This document shows, piece after piece, positions 13,011 through 27,800 of a DNA stretch of 64,000 bases (position 1 is its first letter; each line of letters starts with the position of its first letter). The notes below the pieces were generated by a model, which did not search any database, was not told the DNA's origin, and was given only the letters and a program-made list of their open reading frames with translations. The position numbers were made by a program, and so were the translations under genes. The stretch comes from Anoplolepis gracilipes. Lineage: Eukaryota; Arthropoda; Insecta; Hymenoptera; Formicidae. Location of the stretch: the NCBI RefSeq assembly GCF_047496725.1, contig NC_132972.1, positions 5,324,001 through 5,388,000 on the forward strand, in the 5' to 3' direction.

Positions 13011-14957
13011 CCAAGTATTTCATAAAGATTGGTTTCACATCGAGCTAACTAACGCGAGATTTTTTGTCTCATTTAAAGGAGAATGCAATTGTAAAGAATT
13101 TGGAAAATTAAAATTATTTAAAAACAAAAAATCTATTATTCGTTTAAACTCTTTTTAAATTTAATTTTGTCAGATTCTTTACTCTTCAATTTTACGTAAT
13201 TATTATAGTTATTGTAGTCTCTTTTGGTGCTCCTTTCTTTCGATAATTTCTTATGTATTTAAAAATTATACTTCATTATTTTTGCTACTGTAAAATATCT
13301 GTGAAGCGCAGCTTTACGTGAGTAGAATCTCGTTACGAAAGGAAAATCGAGGAAATAAATTCCGATGCACTCTAGCAATTACAAAGTAATGTCGCGCGTG
13401 AAAATTCTCAATTATGCATCGCTGCCACGAATTCATGCCACGAATTACGCTTTCTAAACTCTAGCAATTGGAATGTCCAAAAGAAAAATTTCTCTATTTC
13501 TTTAGAATATTTAAATTCGTTGAATCGATTGAACTCATTGGTTTTTGTTATCGTTAGAAAGATACTTAATCGCACAACATACTTCGTTTAATTTCTACAT
13601 TACTTTTATATTTTATTTTTGTAAATGCCAATTATTTTAATCGAAAGTAAAGCATCAGTATACGATCGTATACCGCGTTATGGAAATAACACAACACACA
13701 CGAATGGTCACTTCTACTGTCTTATGCTTAAAAAAAGACTACGTCCGTGAAATCCGTTTTCTTATTGCAAGGCAAATATGGTAACCTTAACTTCAACGTC
13801 AATAGTTTCCCGGACCTTTGATTCTGTAAATCTCGTACGACGCATTTCTATACGATACTAGACAACTTTCTTGCGGTTCTTGAAACATACGCGGAATGGT
13901 CCGCCACGCGATGCGCGTCTTTCCGGTACTACCATTCGCGGATTCTCGAGTCACGACATTTACGATTTATTACCACTTGATCCAGTTGACCTGTTTCTTC
14001 CACACGAGATTCCTACTTTTTGTACATTCGTTTGCGCATCACATGAATAGAGAGAAACGTAATTAAATTATTTTGTTAAAAAATGTGGAAGAAGAAAAAA
14101 TTTTAAGACATATCAAAATTTTTGTCTGAAAGCCAAGATTTAAAAATTATTTTATAAATTATTGTAATCGGATGTAAATAAATTTTAACTATATCTTTAG
14201 AAACTTAAATAAGAGATAATTAATATAAAAGAATATTTTTTTTATTATAGACTTCGAAAAAAATTATAATGATATTTTATACATATTTTCTTACATATAT
14301 ATTTTATAACATATATATTAATATATATATATTTATTATATATATTAATTTAACTAATATTTTATTTTCCTAACATTTATAATCATTCCAAACAGAATAA
14401 AATTAAAGTTTCTTTTATATAAAAAAAAATTATTAAATAAAATAAATTTTATTTTATTCTAATCAATTTTTATTTTATTAAACGCAAAGTATTATAACAT
14501 AATTATATAAAATATTGCTCAGGAAAAATAAGAAAATATTATTACAGTTTCAAAAGAATAAAAGCGTGTATATAAAAAAATCTCAAACTTGTTTAACTCT
14601 CGGCCTTGCATTGACGCACGTTGCACGCAATTAATTCGACCGTTAATGAGAATCGTAAAGAATTGATATCCGGTTTTGCAACAGTTTACCCTAAAAATTT
14701 GACTTTCACGCAGTCAAATGATTCACTTTGTCTAAACATCGCGAAAAAATGGAGAAAAAAAGAATATGCATTGTTGAATCACAGAAAGGTCTGTGATTCA
14801 GTCGCGATCTCGTAATAAGCTTCTCATTATGAAATAAATCACGCGATTTACGAATATCATTCTTGCGTCACTGTGGAGCTAGCAAAAAAAATTCACGTGT
14901 TGGTTCAATTAACGTAAGTAATATGATTATAATACGGGTATAATTATGAGTGCATTG

Positions 14958-15036
<79 letters not shown>

Positions 15037-18000
15037 CATAAACATATGAAACATATACTTTTATTTAAAATTGAAATTAAGGCATTCAGAAAAGTAAAAA
15101 AAAACATTTTTGTGACATAAATGTCAGAAGAGATAAAATCACAGAAAGTGTTATAAATGCAGAACGGATTCGTCGTTATGAAATATGTTGCGCTTTGTGT
15201 GAATTTTATTGCGCACTACTAGCTTTTTAGATTTGGCTTTTACATCTCGACGAGCGTGGAAAATCACATGTATTCCAATTAGTATGACTGATATTATTAG
15301 CAAAGTGTGTTAATTCTTACAGTTGCACATACAATGAATGAGAAAGTATACATTCTTCTTCTTGTTAGAGTGAAGAATACATTATATTTTAACAACGAGA
15401 AATTTTAATAAATCGTAACATATACATATTATAATATATAATACATAAATATATCAAAAGATAAAAAAATTTTAAATCGTAATTTTTTATACGACCGTAA
15501 TTATTCGAGTTTCCCTTATTTTGGATTCATAAAAAAAGCATTTTACATTAAACCTTTGTGTTAAATTTAATTATCAAAAATTGTCGCTAAAAATATTATG
15601 TTTAAGGCTCAAATATGTATTTGTTATGACTGTAGGACTTCGTGGAATACGATTTCACGTGGCTTATAAGAGTTTTTTGTTGAGAATTTTGTTTCTTCTA
15701 TGATGTTTATCGTTCCTTTATGGTCTTCTATTAACACTAAAGACGCTATGATTTTTTATTTAAATTGTCGCTAAAATATTTTTTGCTCATTACCGCTAAT
15801 CTCGATAATTATGGCCTTTTACAGGTAATCGAATATCCGAATAAATTTAGATTCTTTTTCTACTGCTGAAAGAATTTGATAATGACCGATTATTCATTAT
15901 CTAACTATAAAAGTATCATTAAAAAAACTCCATCAATTCAAAATATTTTAGAACATGTCCATTAAGAAAAAATTTATAGTAATATTAAATATGTTTTGTA
16001 TAAAGAATTGTATGTCGAGAAAATAATTACTGATTATGATTAAACAATTGAGAATTTATTATTTTTATATATAATCACTTAAAAAATGACAACTATAAGA
16101 ATTCTGAGCATAATAATAATAAAAAGCTAAACAATCAATATTGAAAGGCTGTATCTCTCTGGACGAGTATTAGCAAATTTCTTTAGCTATCTAACAAGTG
16201 AAAGTTTAATAACATAAAAATATGTATCTCTAGAAGTTTTTTATTTTCATACATAATTATCTGATATTTATTTTTATTGTTACTTTTATTGTTACTTTTA
16301 TTGCTTTCACTGTAGTACACAATTCTCGATTTCAATTTAGATATCCGCAAGATGTTCAAAAGAGTGACAATTAATGACAATTCTTACAAGAAATGAAATT
16401 ATAAACTATTAAAATAACTAACTGTAAAAAATAATACACAAAACAATATACATATATATATATATATATATACATGTTTTATATATATATGCTATGTGTA
16501 TGTGCTTTGATGTCGTTAATTAAAAAAAAGACACACCTACATCATATCACACATATGTATCAGCACACATATATCAGTTGTGCAAACGTGTAATGTAAGA
16601 ATGCAACGGTTTATTTCCAGAAGACCTTAATAGAAACAAAAAGCTTTTAAACGTCGCGTGATGAGAAATTATGGCTTTCTGTAGCGAACAGATTATAGTG
16701 CGTCCGTGTGTTTTTTGTAAGCGCCGCACGAGAGCAAGTGTTTCTCATAGTCGGACCCATCATTAGAGAGGCCGACACAGCACGAGATCACGTATTCATT
16801 GCTTAATTAAGATTATGGTAAAGGAAGCGACGGATCGATATTTCACGTCAGCGTGTAGTGCATACGTCAGTCGAGAGATACGATGTCGACACGCGTATCG
16901 TCGATTCGTCACGTGATTTGAAAAATGCTTCTACCGTCGCGCACATTTTCTTTTTATTGGTAAGACATTTATATTACACGTTTTGGAATTGTATGTAATA
17001 TTTCAATTTTAGAAAAATTTACAAAATTTAAACATTTAGTCATTTTTCGAGAAAGTAATGTTACATTTTCTCAGTAATATTTATTACATAAAGTAATAAA
17101 AATTAAGGTACAAAGCCATATTTATGAGACAAAGTTATTTATCAAATTAAATTATGCATTTATTAACAAGATCATACATTAAGACAATCAAAAACTGAAG
17201 GATAAAAGAAATACATCATTTCTCAGAAGTTTGCCATTAACATATATTATATATCTACAAAAATATGACCATGCGTGTTTGTGCGTTCGATTCGCATTGA
17301 TCAACCCAGATTATTGTAATAAACTACGAGCCATTAACGATGACACACATAGGAAAGACAGGATATAAAGGCAGAATATCACAATGACATATCCATATAT
17401 TTAAATCATGACAATGTTTTATGTTTCCACTTGCTCCAAAATGTTAATTGAGTAATGCGAAGGTAAAATTTATTAAACATTAATTATGATAGAGATCACG
17501 GAAAGATTAAAAAGATCGAAACTATATAAATAAAAAGGTTTCATATTGTGAGAAAAAATTGTATATTTTATTAAGGAATTAATTAATTCAATTTAATTTA
17601 TTATTTAATTTTATTTTTATTTTTGAAAATAATAGATTTTTTTAACAAAATTAATTATAAAATTAGTAAATATATTACGTATATTAAATATATATATATT
17701 TAAAAGTTATTTAACATTTATGTTATGTAAAATAATATAAAATATTCATCATTAAACATATAATTATTACGAAATTACTAATTTTATATATAAGAAATTT
17801 AAGCCAATAAATAACTGTGTTATATATTGACACAAGAATTTGAAAAATATAACATTTATTTTTACGAGAAATATTAAATAAGTCATAGAATATTGAAAAT
17901 ATAATTTTAAACGATTATTTATCTTGCGAAAACTTATACTGTTTAAAGAAAGATTTTTGCCGTAAACAACTTTAAAATAAACGCAATGTATTATTGTTAG

Positions 18001-19470
18001 ACATCATTATATATTCTTTCGAAATTAACACCTAATTCATTAGATATTCAACATGCTGAGTCTCTTAAAAAATTCCTGAAATATCTAATATATTTTATTT
18101 AATAACGTTAAAATAGTAATTATATGAGATTATCTTATTGAACGACGTGTAATAAATTTGTGGCTGCCCTTTGAAGATCACGATGTTCGACTAGATTAGA
18201 CATTAATAGAGAAAGCTAATTGAAGATAATAGTCGCTCAGTTCGTTCAGGAAGGAAGGGCCGTCCAAGAGCTGTCTATTAGTAGCAGCTCTTAGTAACGG
18301 GTTATTAATTTAACGCATTGTGGAAGCATAGCTCTTTCTTCCTCACGGTAGGAACTCTTAAATCTTTTTAATCTAACATCGGCTCGTCAATGAAGACCCT
18401 TTTACTTGTATCATCAAACTCACAGAAAGATTGTCACAATTTTAAATATTTTTTTAGAGATTTTTAGAGATAATTTTAATTTTCAAAATTTCGTATTAAA
18501 TTCGCGAATTCTTAAATAAAGAGTTTACATGTAAACATATAAAATGGAAAATATAAAAGAATAATTCAAATATAAATAATAATCTAGATAATTATGTATG
18601 TAAAAATTAAGTTAAAAGGAAAACGATATTTTCCAAGTTTTAGCGAGAAGACATTAAAAAATGTTGAAGAGACGCTAAGAAAAATTAACATGGTCAATTG
18701 AAATCACGGGAAAGCTACTATAGTAATACCAATAGATGATAAAATGTTGTACATGCTATACGCTATATGATTATATTTATAGATACATGTGCACGCGATA
18801 TATAATCGCACAGTAATCTCTCACGGTTTTCCTTTTCTTCCCAGAAATCGCCATCCCATTCTATCTCGCTTAGAGCGACTTCGTTAACTGCTAACATATC
18901 GCAAACATATCAGTAGAAAATTTAATATGTAGCAAAGCGATCGATCGATCGTAATCCCTTGCAAATATACGTTGGCGGCTTAAGAAAGTTGTTGCACGCG
19001 AGTGTTTTATCTATAGCCAGTATCATCCGCGATCAACGATGGCAATTAATTCAATTGCGCGATATTCTCGGCACGTTATTTGAATCGCTTCTACATGCAA
19101 ATGAAAGCTGCTCTAACATTACTTCGGAATTCCTCTAACGTTACTCCATGGCAGTGTCCTCCAATTCGTTCTACAAGAAATGCAAATGTTCATTATTTAT
19201 ATTTACTGAAAGTTGTGTTTCGTGAGAAAATAAAGATATCGTTTTGACTTGAATCTCATGTTTGAAATAAATTGGCGAATTTACGCAAATAGTCTCTTTA
19301 TGAGAGGAAGCGAATAAAATGACGATTAATTTTCTGTTTGATTTCTACACCGGAGAATTCTTCTGACTTTGTATATGTTTCGGATCTTTTTATTAGAGCG
19401 ATATAAGTCTTTTATTTAAATTTGATGCATTCATAGCTAAAATATATAGTCTAAAGTATGTACATATGTA

Positions 19471-19518
<48 letters not shown>

Positions 19519-22500
19519 TACAAAAATATATTTTTTTAAGACTAACAATAAGCAAAATGAATCAATTAATACGTCAGGAGAACTGATAAAATAGAGTTGG
19601 ACCTGTCATCGAAATTTATGAGAGATTTATCTTGATAAAAAAAGCCGATAAAAAAATGCGTGTAAATTTTGATGAGAAATTATCTTTGCTATATTTATTG
19701 TATCCCATATTCGTCGTATTTATCATATTCCCATATTTTGTTTCAGTTAAAGATTTCTCGTTGAATATTCTCTTCCGAATCGACGTTCCTTCAACGAAAA
19801 GCCCGTAAAGTAATACTTGATCATTTAATTAAATAATCTTGCCAATTAAATCTCGGATTCAGATTTTATTAAAGTAAATAAAGTAAAGTAAATAAAACGT
19901 AATGTGAAACACATAAGTACATAAAGCACGTAAGGCTAGAACTTTTACATTTCACGATCGAGAACCGTTATTATTAGCGACCGGTTTCGAGAATTTTCAG
20001 TTTTCCTTTTCTTCTCTTTCTGACGGAAAATCGACCATGTGTGCGCGCACGCGCGCGCGCGCGTGTGTGTGTAAGCTCGTAAATGCAGATTTCCTACAGT
20101 TTCGCCCTCTTTCCTCTTCCGTGTAACCGGTCGCGCGTCAACCCCTTCAGGGTTGTTAAATTTTTGAGTACTCGCATTATCAATCATGCATTATCGGATT
20201 GAGCAAAGTAAGTCGTAACGGTAAATGTTAAATCACTGAAGATAGAGGCGTAGTTAATATATTATAATATATTGAGAGAATATGCAAAAGCGTAGGCGGC
20301 TCTTGTAGGCCGTTGTTCTATCCTTTAAGAGGCGAGAAGATTTATTTAAATTCTATAAAAGAGGAAGAAGCCGGGAACGTTAGAGAGAAGAAAGATATAT
20401 TAGAGAGAAGCAAAATAAGACAAAATATTTGATATAAAAAATATATGCATTTTAAGTAATAATAGTTTTTAAATCGCCTTGAAATAACGTACTTATGTTA
20501 TGGAAAATACACTTTTTTCTAGATTTTTATACAACACGTACACGTCATAATATTTAATTAATTATTTTGAAATAAAAATACGCAAATATTCGCAAAAAAA
20601 AAAAAAAATTAGTCTTATCTCGAGACATTAAAAATATTAAAAGACCTCTTTAAATGCATCATTTTTATTCAATCGACAAAGTTAAGTACATAATTTTCAA
20701 ACGTAACGTTTTTAATCGAGATATATGCAATTCGCATAGAAATAAATACGTTGATATCCATCACTCGCGAACATGAGCATTGTCGAGTCATACCACTTAT
20801 TAGTCAGCGTTCGTGCCGGATATAATCATCGCTTGAGGGTACAAAGCTAAGAAAAGAGGAAAAATTAATGTCGATGGAGATAATAAAATAATCATCTGCG
20901 AATTATTGGACAACAGATTTACATACTATACAGGAATACAGAAGATAAATTATCGATTATTTGAACAAATTTTATTGAATTGTAATTTGAAACATTAATT
21001 TTTTCAAGAACATTTATAGTGTATTAATTGGAAAGCGTGACAACTTCATATTCGAATATATAAATAATATACATGTAAGCGAGGTCTTGTAACTCTTACA
21101 TCTTGTTTTTCCGTTTCTCTCAATAAATCAAATCTGTATTCTTAGCACATTTGTAGTAATTATCTCGATAAAGATTCAAGAATAATTGCTTTCTCAAATA
21201 TAATCCTACTAGGGAATAGATTCAATAGATACGCTAATTTTTGAAAAAGATCTGAGTTTTGAATATTATTTCTTTTTACCGACATATTTTTAACGTTAAA
21301 AGGCGAGAGTTAGACACGTTACACGATAAGAATAACAAATTTATAACAAATTGATAGTGACAAATTGTTCCATTAAAAATACAATTTGCGTTGATATAAA
21401 ATACTTAAGGATAAAATTACTAAGCAACCGAGCGTAACTGTGACGATGGTGACAGTACATAATAGGCAGTATAATGTTACACACTCAATGTTTCCGATCT
21501 ATATCGGCGTTATAATTACTTTTTCAATTTACACAGACTTTAAGCTGTCACGTACAACGTTATAGAATCAGCATATTGACGTATCGTTCAAAATAATTGT
21601 TATTAGATACTTTCGTATCGTTTACATCTTTCTTCTGAAACATTTTTATAAAAAAATCTAAATATTATGTCTTTATTAAACAAATTAAATAATTAATTAT
21701 TAAAATTACGGTTACATTTTAAAATTAAAGTAATCTGAAATTTTACAAATTACGATTCGGAAAAAATCACGATCCCTTACGTCCCTGCTCGAATAACACA
21801 CTTAAGGTGCTAATATTATTAATTGCAAGTATAACGAGAAATCTCGATTATAAGATCAATCATGTTTTATCAATTCTCCATTATTCCATTGTATTCCAAT
21901 ATAGTATCGCATTGTGTTAAGGTTAATCACGCTGTATCCCAGGAATCTCGTCACAAGATGCCGCGGGCATGCGGCTTTTAACACCGTACGTTACTAGGGT
22001 AATAATTTATCCGCGGCATATCGATACGGCGGAATGATTAATGGCCGATATTGTCCGTGCGATACCCGTATCCCGCGTTAGACAGAAATTGTTACGCTTC
22101 ATGCTTGCGACTCGCTTCATCGCTCATCGCGTTTACGGCATCACGACGGACGCCGCGCCGTAAAGACATTTAAACTCTCCTCACACGTGATTCGGGTACG
22201 AGAGGCGATCGTTAACCATTTCTTAATCACTCGCGCTTTCCGAGTAATAAGTACTCTCGCGTATACCTTGTATCTTACGCTCACGTCGTTTCACAATTTA
22301 GTAATCAAAAATATCAATTCCATATGGACAAATTCGACATCCATTTATCTTGCCTGCCTTGATTTTATCAGGCGATTGTATACAGAAGCGCTCCTTTATG
22401 AATCGTTTACTTTCACAATCATTTCGCGCGTAATTCTTATTCTTTATGTCTTGAAACGGAAATATATGACCGACAACCGATCGATCATAGAACACTTTTC

Positions 22501-24832
22501 ATTAATATCGTCATGTTACAGCCTTCTTCGAGAGGATACTCTTTTTTTATTTTGATACGCAAAAATACACAATATTTTACTACATTTAAATTATAGTAGA
22601 AAAAGAGTGTACGCGTAATATGTAACGTGATGTTGCCATTACGTGTAACACGAATCAATCTGGTCGATTGCAACCACTCAAGTCGCGTTATATCGCATCC
22701 ATTAACGATATGTGAAACGTTATGCATCGTGTGAATAGGACTTTAAACAAAGTTTAGTTCGTTCAATAACTCCGCTCGCCGATCGTTTGCCCTCCCTCGC
22801 CACGGTAATTATTTTTGATTGCGTTTACGTTCGAATAATTTCAAGCGGGCGGACTCGCTAGATTAAATCACGGCTCTCGGCGTTTTCTCTCGACCACGGA
22901 ATCGTATAATTATCGTCACATAAGCGCAATACCACGCGGCCTTTAATCGATATATGTACACAGCTTACTCACAAATCAAATGATACTTGAGTCGAATCGT
23001 ACTCGTTTACTATTTTAATATCACGGATGTGTGATATTATATATGCGAAGACGATGTTCATCAATTTATTTTATATCATTATTCGCATCGTTATGAGAGA
23101 AACGTGTTAAATATTGCGTTGAATATTAGAAATTTATGTCCATATAATATAATATATAATATAACCGTTCTGAAAGAGTTCGAGCAGAAAAATCCAAACT
23201 CATAAAAAATTTATCTTTAATTGCCTAGAGGAGCTTTATTTTTATGTGTTATTATTTAACATTCGTTAAAAGAAAAATACGCGAATTAAAATCCAATATT
23301 ATTTTAAAAACTCAAAAGAAAGATATCATACGTCTTCTAAATCGACATATGTATATTTATTTCTCAGCTATTGAGTGATACGTCATTCACTCAATAATTG
23401 AGAAATAAATATACATATGTCAATTTAAAAGACGTACGATACCTTTCGTCTGAATTTTTTAAATAATATTTGAAAAGTTTTAATTCGTATTTTTCTTTTA
23501 ACGAATATTAAATAATACATATCAAACTGATATAATACTTGATTTGATTACTTAATTTATTTATTAGAAACCTATTGTTCATACACATTGGTTGTTAATA
23601 TAAGAAGTTTCTTTAACAATTTACGATGAATATCTTTTTTCGATACTACATTATTTCACATACTTGTAGGTCTCTAAATTTATTTTATTTTTGCTTTTTT
23701 TTGGCTTTGAAAATCGTTCATTTGGAAAATTAGATCAAAGTATTTCGACATATCCTATAGTCTATGATTCAACATTTTATTTTAAATTTACAATATCAAA
23801 TTAAAGAATATGAATAAATATTATTAGCTGAATATATTTGTTCTTTATTTAAGATATCTTAAATGAAAAATTTTAGTTTTAAAATTTAATTTTGAATTTT
23901 CAGTTAGAGAGAGAGAGGGAGGTTAAGAACAAAATTGTTTTCTATTTTTATATCTTTTCTTAAATATTTATCGAGAAATTTTTGCGTTGAAAAATTTAAC
24001 TTGACATCTTTCAAGAGAGAGAATAAAGTCGTGTATCTCTAGCAAACACTCTTTTAATATGAGGTCTCGGAAATCGACTCTTCTTGAGCGTTCCTTCAAG
24101 AGCTGTACATATTTGCAGAAGTACTGCAACGCACTGTTGCGTGCGAGCCATCGAATACCCTACAATTACGAGAAGTAGGTGCGAAACTTTACACGTTACT
24201 TCGCGCGAAGGTAAAGTCGACTGTCGACAAAAATTCACTCAATCACTTAGACTTTGAGAATTGATATGCAATTACTGTAATTATGACGGTCTAATCGATG
24301 TTCTCTATCGTACCTTAAGTTTCATAATGTGTGGATAGGATAGATCACATCAGATAGAAAGCGCATTCAGAATATCGCTGTGATTCTGATTGATAGATCC
24401 CAACAGTAATGTTTTATGCACTTATAGATTGATCTATAAATCTGTGGAAACGGGCTGAAAAATTTTGCACAGCTTGATATCATTTAACGGTTGAAGATAA
24501 TATCCCTAGATTATTTGTAATATTTATTGTAATTGATTGATAGATCTCGATGGTGTAATCGCTGTTTCGCGTGCGAGGAATCGACATATAAATCGATGTA
24601 AACAGTCTTAAAAAATTCTCACAGCTTGAAAGCAGTAACCGTTTATTATATACTATTTGTAGATAGCGGGTATAGACATTTTTAACAAATTGCCAGGCAT
24701 CCCGATTATAATCATCTTTTAATCCACGGAGGATCTATAAAGCAATAAAAACATAAAATAGAATAAAAAATTATTGTAAAACTTTGAGATAAATGCGATT
24801 CATAAGAAACTTAGTAAATATCAAACATCTTG

Positions 24833-24874
<42 letters not shown>

Positions 24875-27800
24875 TTAAAAACAATTAAATCGGAATAATC
24901 TTCTCCAAATAAAATTCTTATGTAACAAAGTTTTGCGTATATTTAAGTAAATTTATTCTTATATGTATTTGCTTGTTTTTTTTTTTAATGTTTCAGCAAT
25001 TAATAATGTAAGGGCACATTATCATGATAGAGAGAAACAGAGAGAGAGCAATTATTTCACATAAAATATTCATGAAAGGCTTGTAGCTAAATACTATATC
25101 TACGCTTAACAACATTCTAAAAAATTTGTAAAGTAGGTGCTTATATTAAATATGAGTATAATAACACGCTTATTGCATCATTAATTGTGTCAAAGTTCGC
25201 CGATAAACGACGCGCATTACCCTTAATTGCCCGGCTGAGGAAAAAGCTCACGTTGTACTTCGCATCTGATTATACATACATAATATTCGTCCCCATATCC
25301 GTAATGAAATATATTCCGGAGATATTACAACACCTCCGGAAATGTTTACGATACAAATGCAAAATACTAATTCAAACGCGCAAATACTAATCTCAGGTAA
25401 TTGCGTCCGAGAAAGCACTTCTAGTAGGAGGAGGAAAAAAGCCGACCACACGGCCTTGCGGCGCAAGGGTGTAGCTATAATGTAACAGAAATATACGGAC
25501 AACAAGAACAGGCAACCCACAAACCTATTTTTTTTTTTTTACCAATATAAAAGAATTTGATAAAAGTATACAAATTTTAAATCTACAATGATGCTATAAA
25601 ATGTAGACTTTTAATATAAAAATCATATAATAAAAGTAGCGCTCTCCGCGTGACACATCGTATTAAAAATAGTTTATTGTTAAATAAAAATTGTTAAATT
25701 TAGAAATACTGTATATATTTGTATCTTAGATATTTATTTTAAAATTAACTTATAGTTCAGGTTCTTTAGTTTATAGTTGAGGCTCTTTTTAGAATATGAT
25801 CTGAAATCTCTCTTATAGCAATAACATTAAGAAGAAGAGAGACTGTGAGATATTGACGTTTGATGTTGCAAAAATGAAATGTAGGCTCCACGAATGATTC
25901 TTGCGTAAGAATTCGAAAGTTCTTCCTACGCCATTGGAAGCAACGGTGCAGCAAAGTTGCATCGAGCCGCGGGCCGGTTTGAAAGCTAACGTTTCATTTG
26001 CGTTCTCTACGTGCAAGAATGATGCTCTCGCCATTTTTCGCCTCCAACGATCCGTTAAAATGGTTGCAGAGCGGTGCGAATAAGAAGAATGATTGAAGAC
26101 TAGAATGTTTCTCTCAACCTCACGTATAATATCATCAAAGAATCCGGAAGTCCAAAAAAAATGCTTAATCTTTATGGAAATGTAGAGCGCCTCGGTTTGA
26201 ATACATAATAAATTCCACGTTGATGCAGAATATAGAGAACACCTTTAGAAAGCCCGGGGAATAATTTTAAGACACTCACTTTGTACATTGACATATCGCG
26301 CGATCTTATAAAAGTGGAGTCTAAAGAGATTTGTGCAATCTATTTTCGCGCGATCTTACGCAATAGGACAAAAATGCACGGCCTTTTTTTATCACGCGAA
26401 TAACACTGCGCGAATGACGGAGGTTAATTCAAATCGGATCCCTGATCTCGGCGACCAGCCAATAGCGGTTAATTATCGCGTTAAAAAATCGAAAAGACCG
26501 GTCGAATCGACCGCCGGGGCCGCGTAATTACAGTTATCTCGGTACAACGCGGTCTTCAAGCTTGCAACAATGAAACGTTCGTAATTCATTATTGTTCATG
26601 TTCCATTATCCGCGCGAATAACGACAGCAAGAAGAATGTAGTAAATCAAACGCGCGATGCTTACGAGCACTTAAAGTAAACGTTTGAACGATTCAGAAGT
26701 CGAAATTTTTACAGTCCTTTGAATAACTATTAATCCAGCTTTATATTTCAATAAATTTATCAAATTATTTTTTTCGTTCTTAGAATCTTATTATTCCTCA
26801 AATCTGTTTTATTTTATCTACGAGTGTGTGATTTTTTTGTGTTATTAAAATTTTTTTTATACAGAATTCAAATTGAACACATGATTTTTTATTAAAAAAA
26901 AATATCAAAATATTATTAATAAGATAACAAATTTATTCTTTAGTTAATAGTTATTTTGTTTTTAAAATAAAAAAAAAATATTATATTTGATATTTGATGA
27001 CTTTGTCAAAAATTTCAAATAATGCAGAAAAATGTCAATTCTTCGTTAAGTTGAATTTTCTAAGAAGATTTTCCTAACATTGATTACCATACATTTTTGT
27101 TCGATATATTTCTGTAACAACTTACAAAGCAATGGATTTACAGTCTTATTGCCGTTATATATACCAGACAAACAAAAATATTTATAAGATTTTTAATTTC
27201 AAAATGGAACGCGAATAAAATTTAGCCTACTTATGCAGTCAGCGTGTTATTTCTCGATACATTTCTCAACTCGCTTCATGTTTTTATTGTACTTTATTAC
27301 TTATGCACTATTAATTCATATGTGATATCGTAAACTAATTTTTATTACTGCAAAGATCCGGATTTCGAATCATCTTTTATTCATTTTTTGACATTTAAAT
27401 AAAGTTGAAACATCATGCTTGATATTTAAAAATATGCATTTTTTTCTTCTTTTATATAATATTGTTTAATAATAATTAAGTAAAATGTGTTTTATTTGTA
27501 ATCAATAAAGTTAAATGTTTTGGAAACTGAATTAGAATCCGACATTTTTGTTTTCAGAATATTATATATATAAAATTATTCAATAATATTATTTTTTAAT
27601 TATTCAAGATAAATAAAAGACGCTGTTTTTTTTTTTACAGGAGGTATTGTTGGCGCATAGCAAAGCCACCGCTCATTGTGAGCCCATCACGATGATTCTA
27701 GCTGAAATGGAAGCGCCGGAACTCGCGGCTCTTCTTGGCTTCGTCTACACTGGAAGTGCTACGGTTCCTCGAATGCGATTAGATGCGTTTTTACGCGCTG

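Larger units (their letters stand above)
11907..27640 (+). other. Intron 1 of the BTB-ZF gene (15.7 kb)
   Basis: The intron starts GTCAGT and ends with a T-run of about 12 followed by ACAG at 27640. It is phase 0 and interrupts the BTB domain. It contains (AT)n, (GA)n and (CA)n microsatellites, a 267-bp foldback element at 23251-23517, a Z-DNA-prone tract at 20036-20073, a diverged duplication at 24386-24643, and GC-richer blocks (about 12540-12800, 13840-13960, 16680-16930, 18150-18440, 21950-22250, 26290-26640) that may be regulatory. I found no convincing internal exon or nested gene; the open frames inside lack coding bias and homology I can recognise. Confidence 0.85.

Noticed and set aside
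12834..13048. Arg/Glu-repeat open frames
   Set aside because: Pure products of the (GA)n microsatellite.
14868..15107. Cys/Val-repeat open frame on the minus strand
   Set aside because: Product of the (CA)34 microsatellite.
22187..22555. 122-codon open frame on the plus strand in intron 1
   Set aside because: No recognisable domain, no coding bias, and composition like the surrounding intron.
25901..26083. Overlapping plus and minus frames before exon 2
   Set aside because: Both strands are open because of local GC content; no domain and no splice sites connecting to exon 2.
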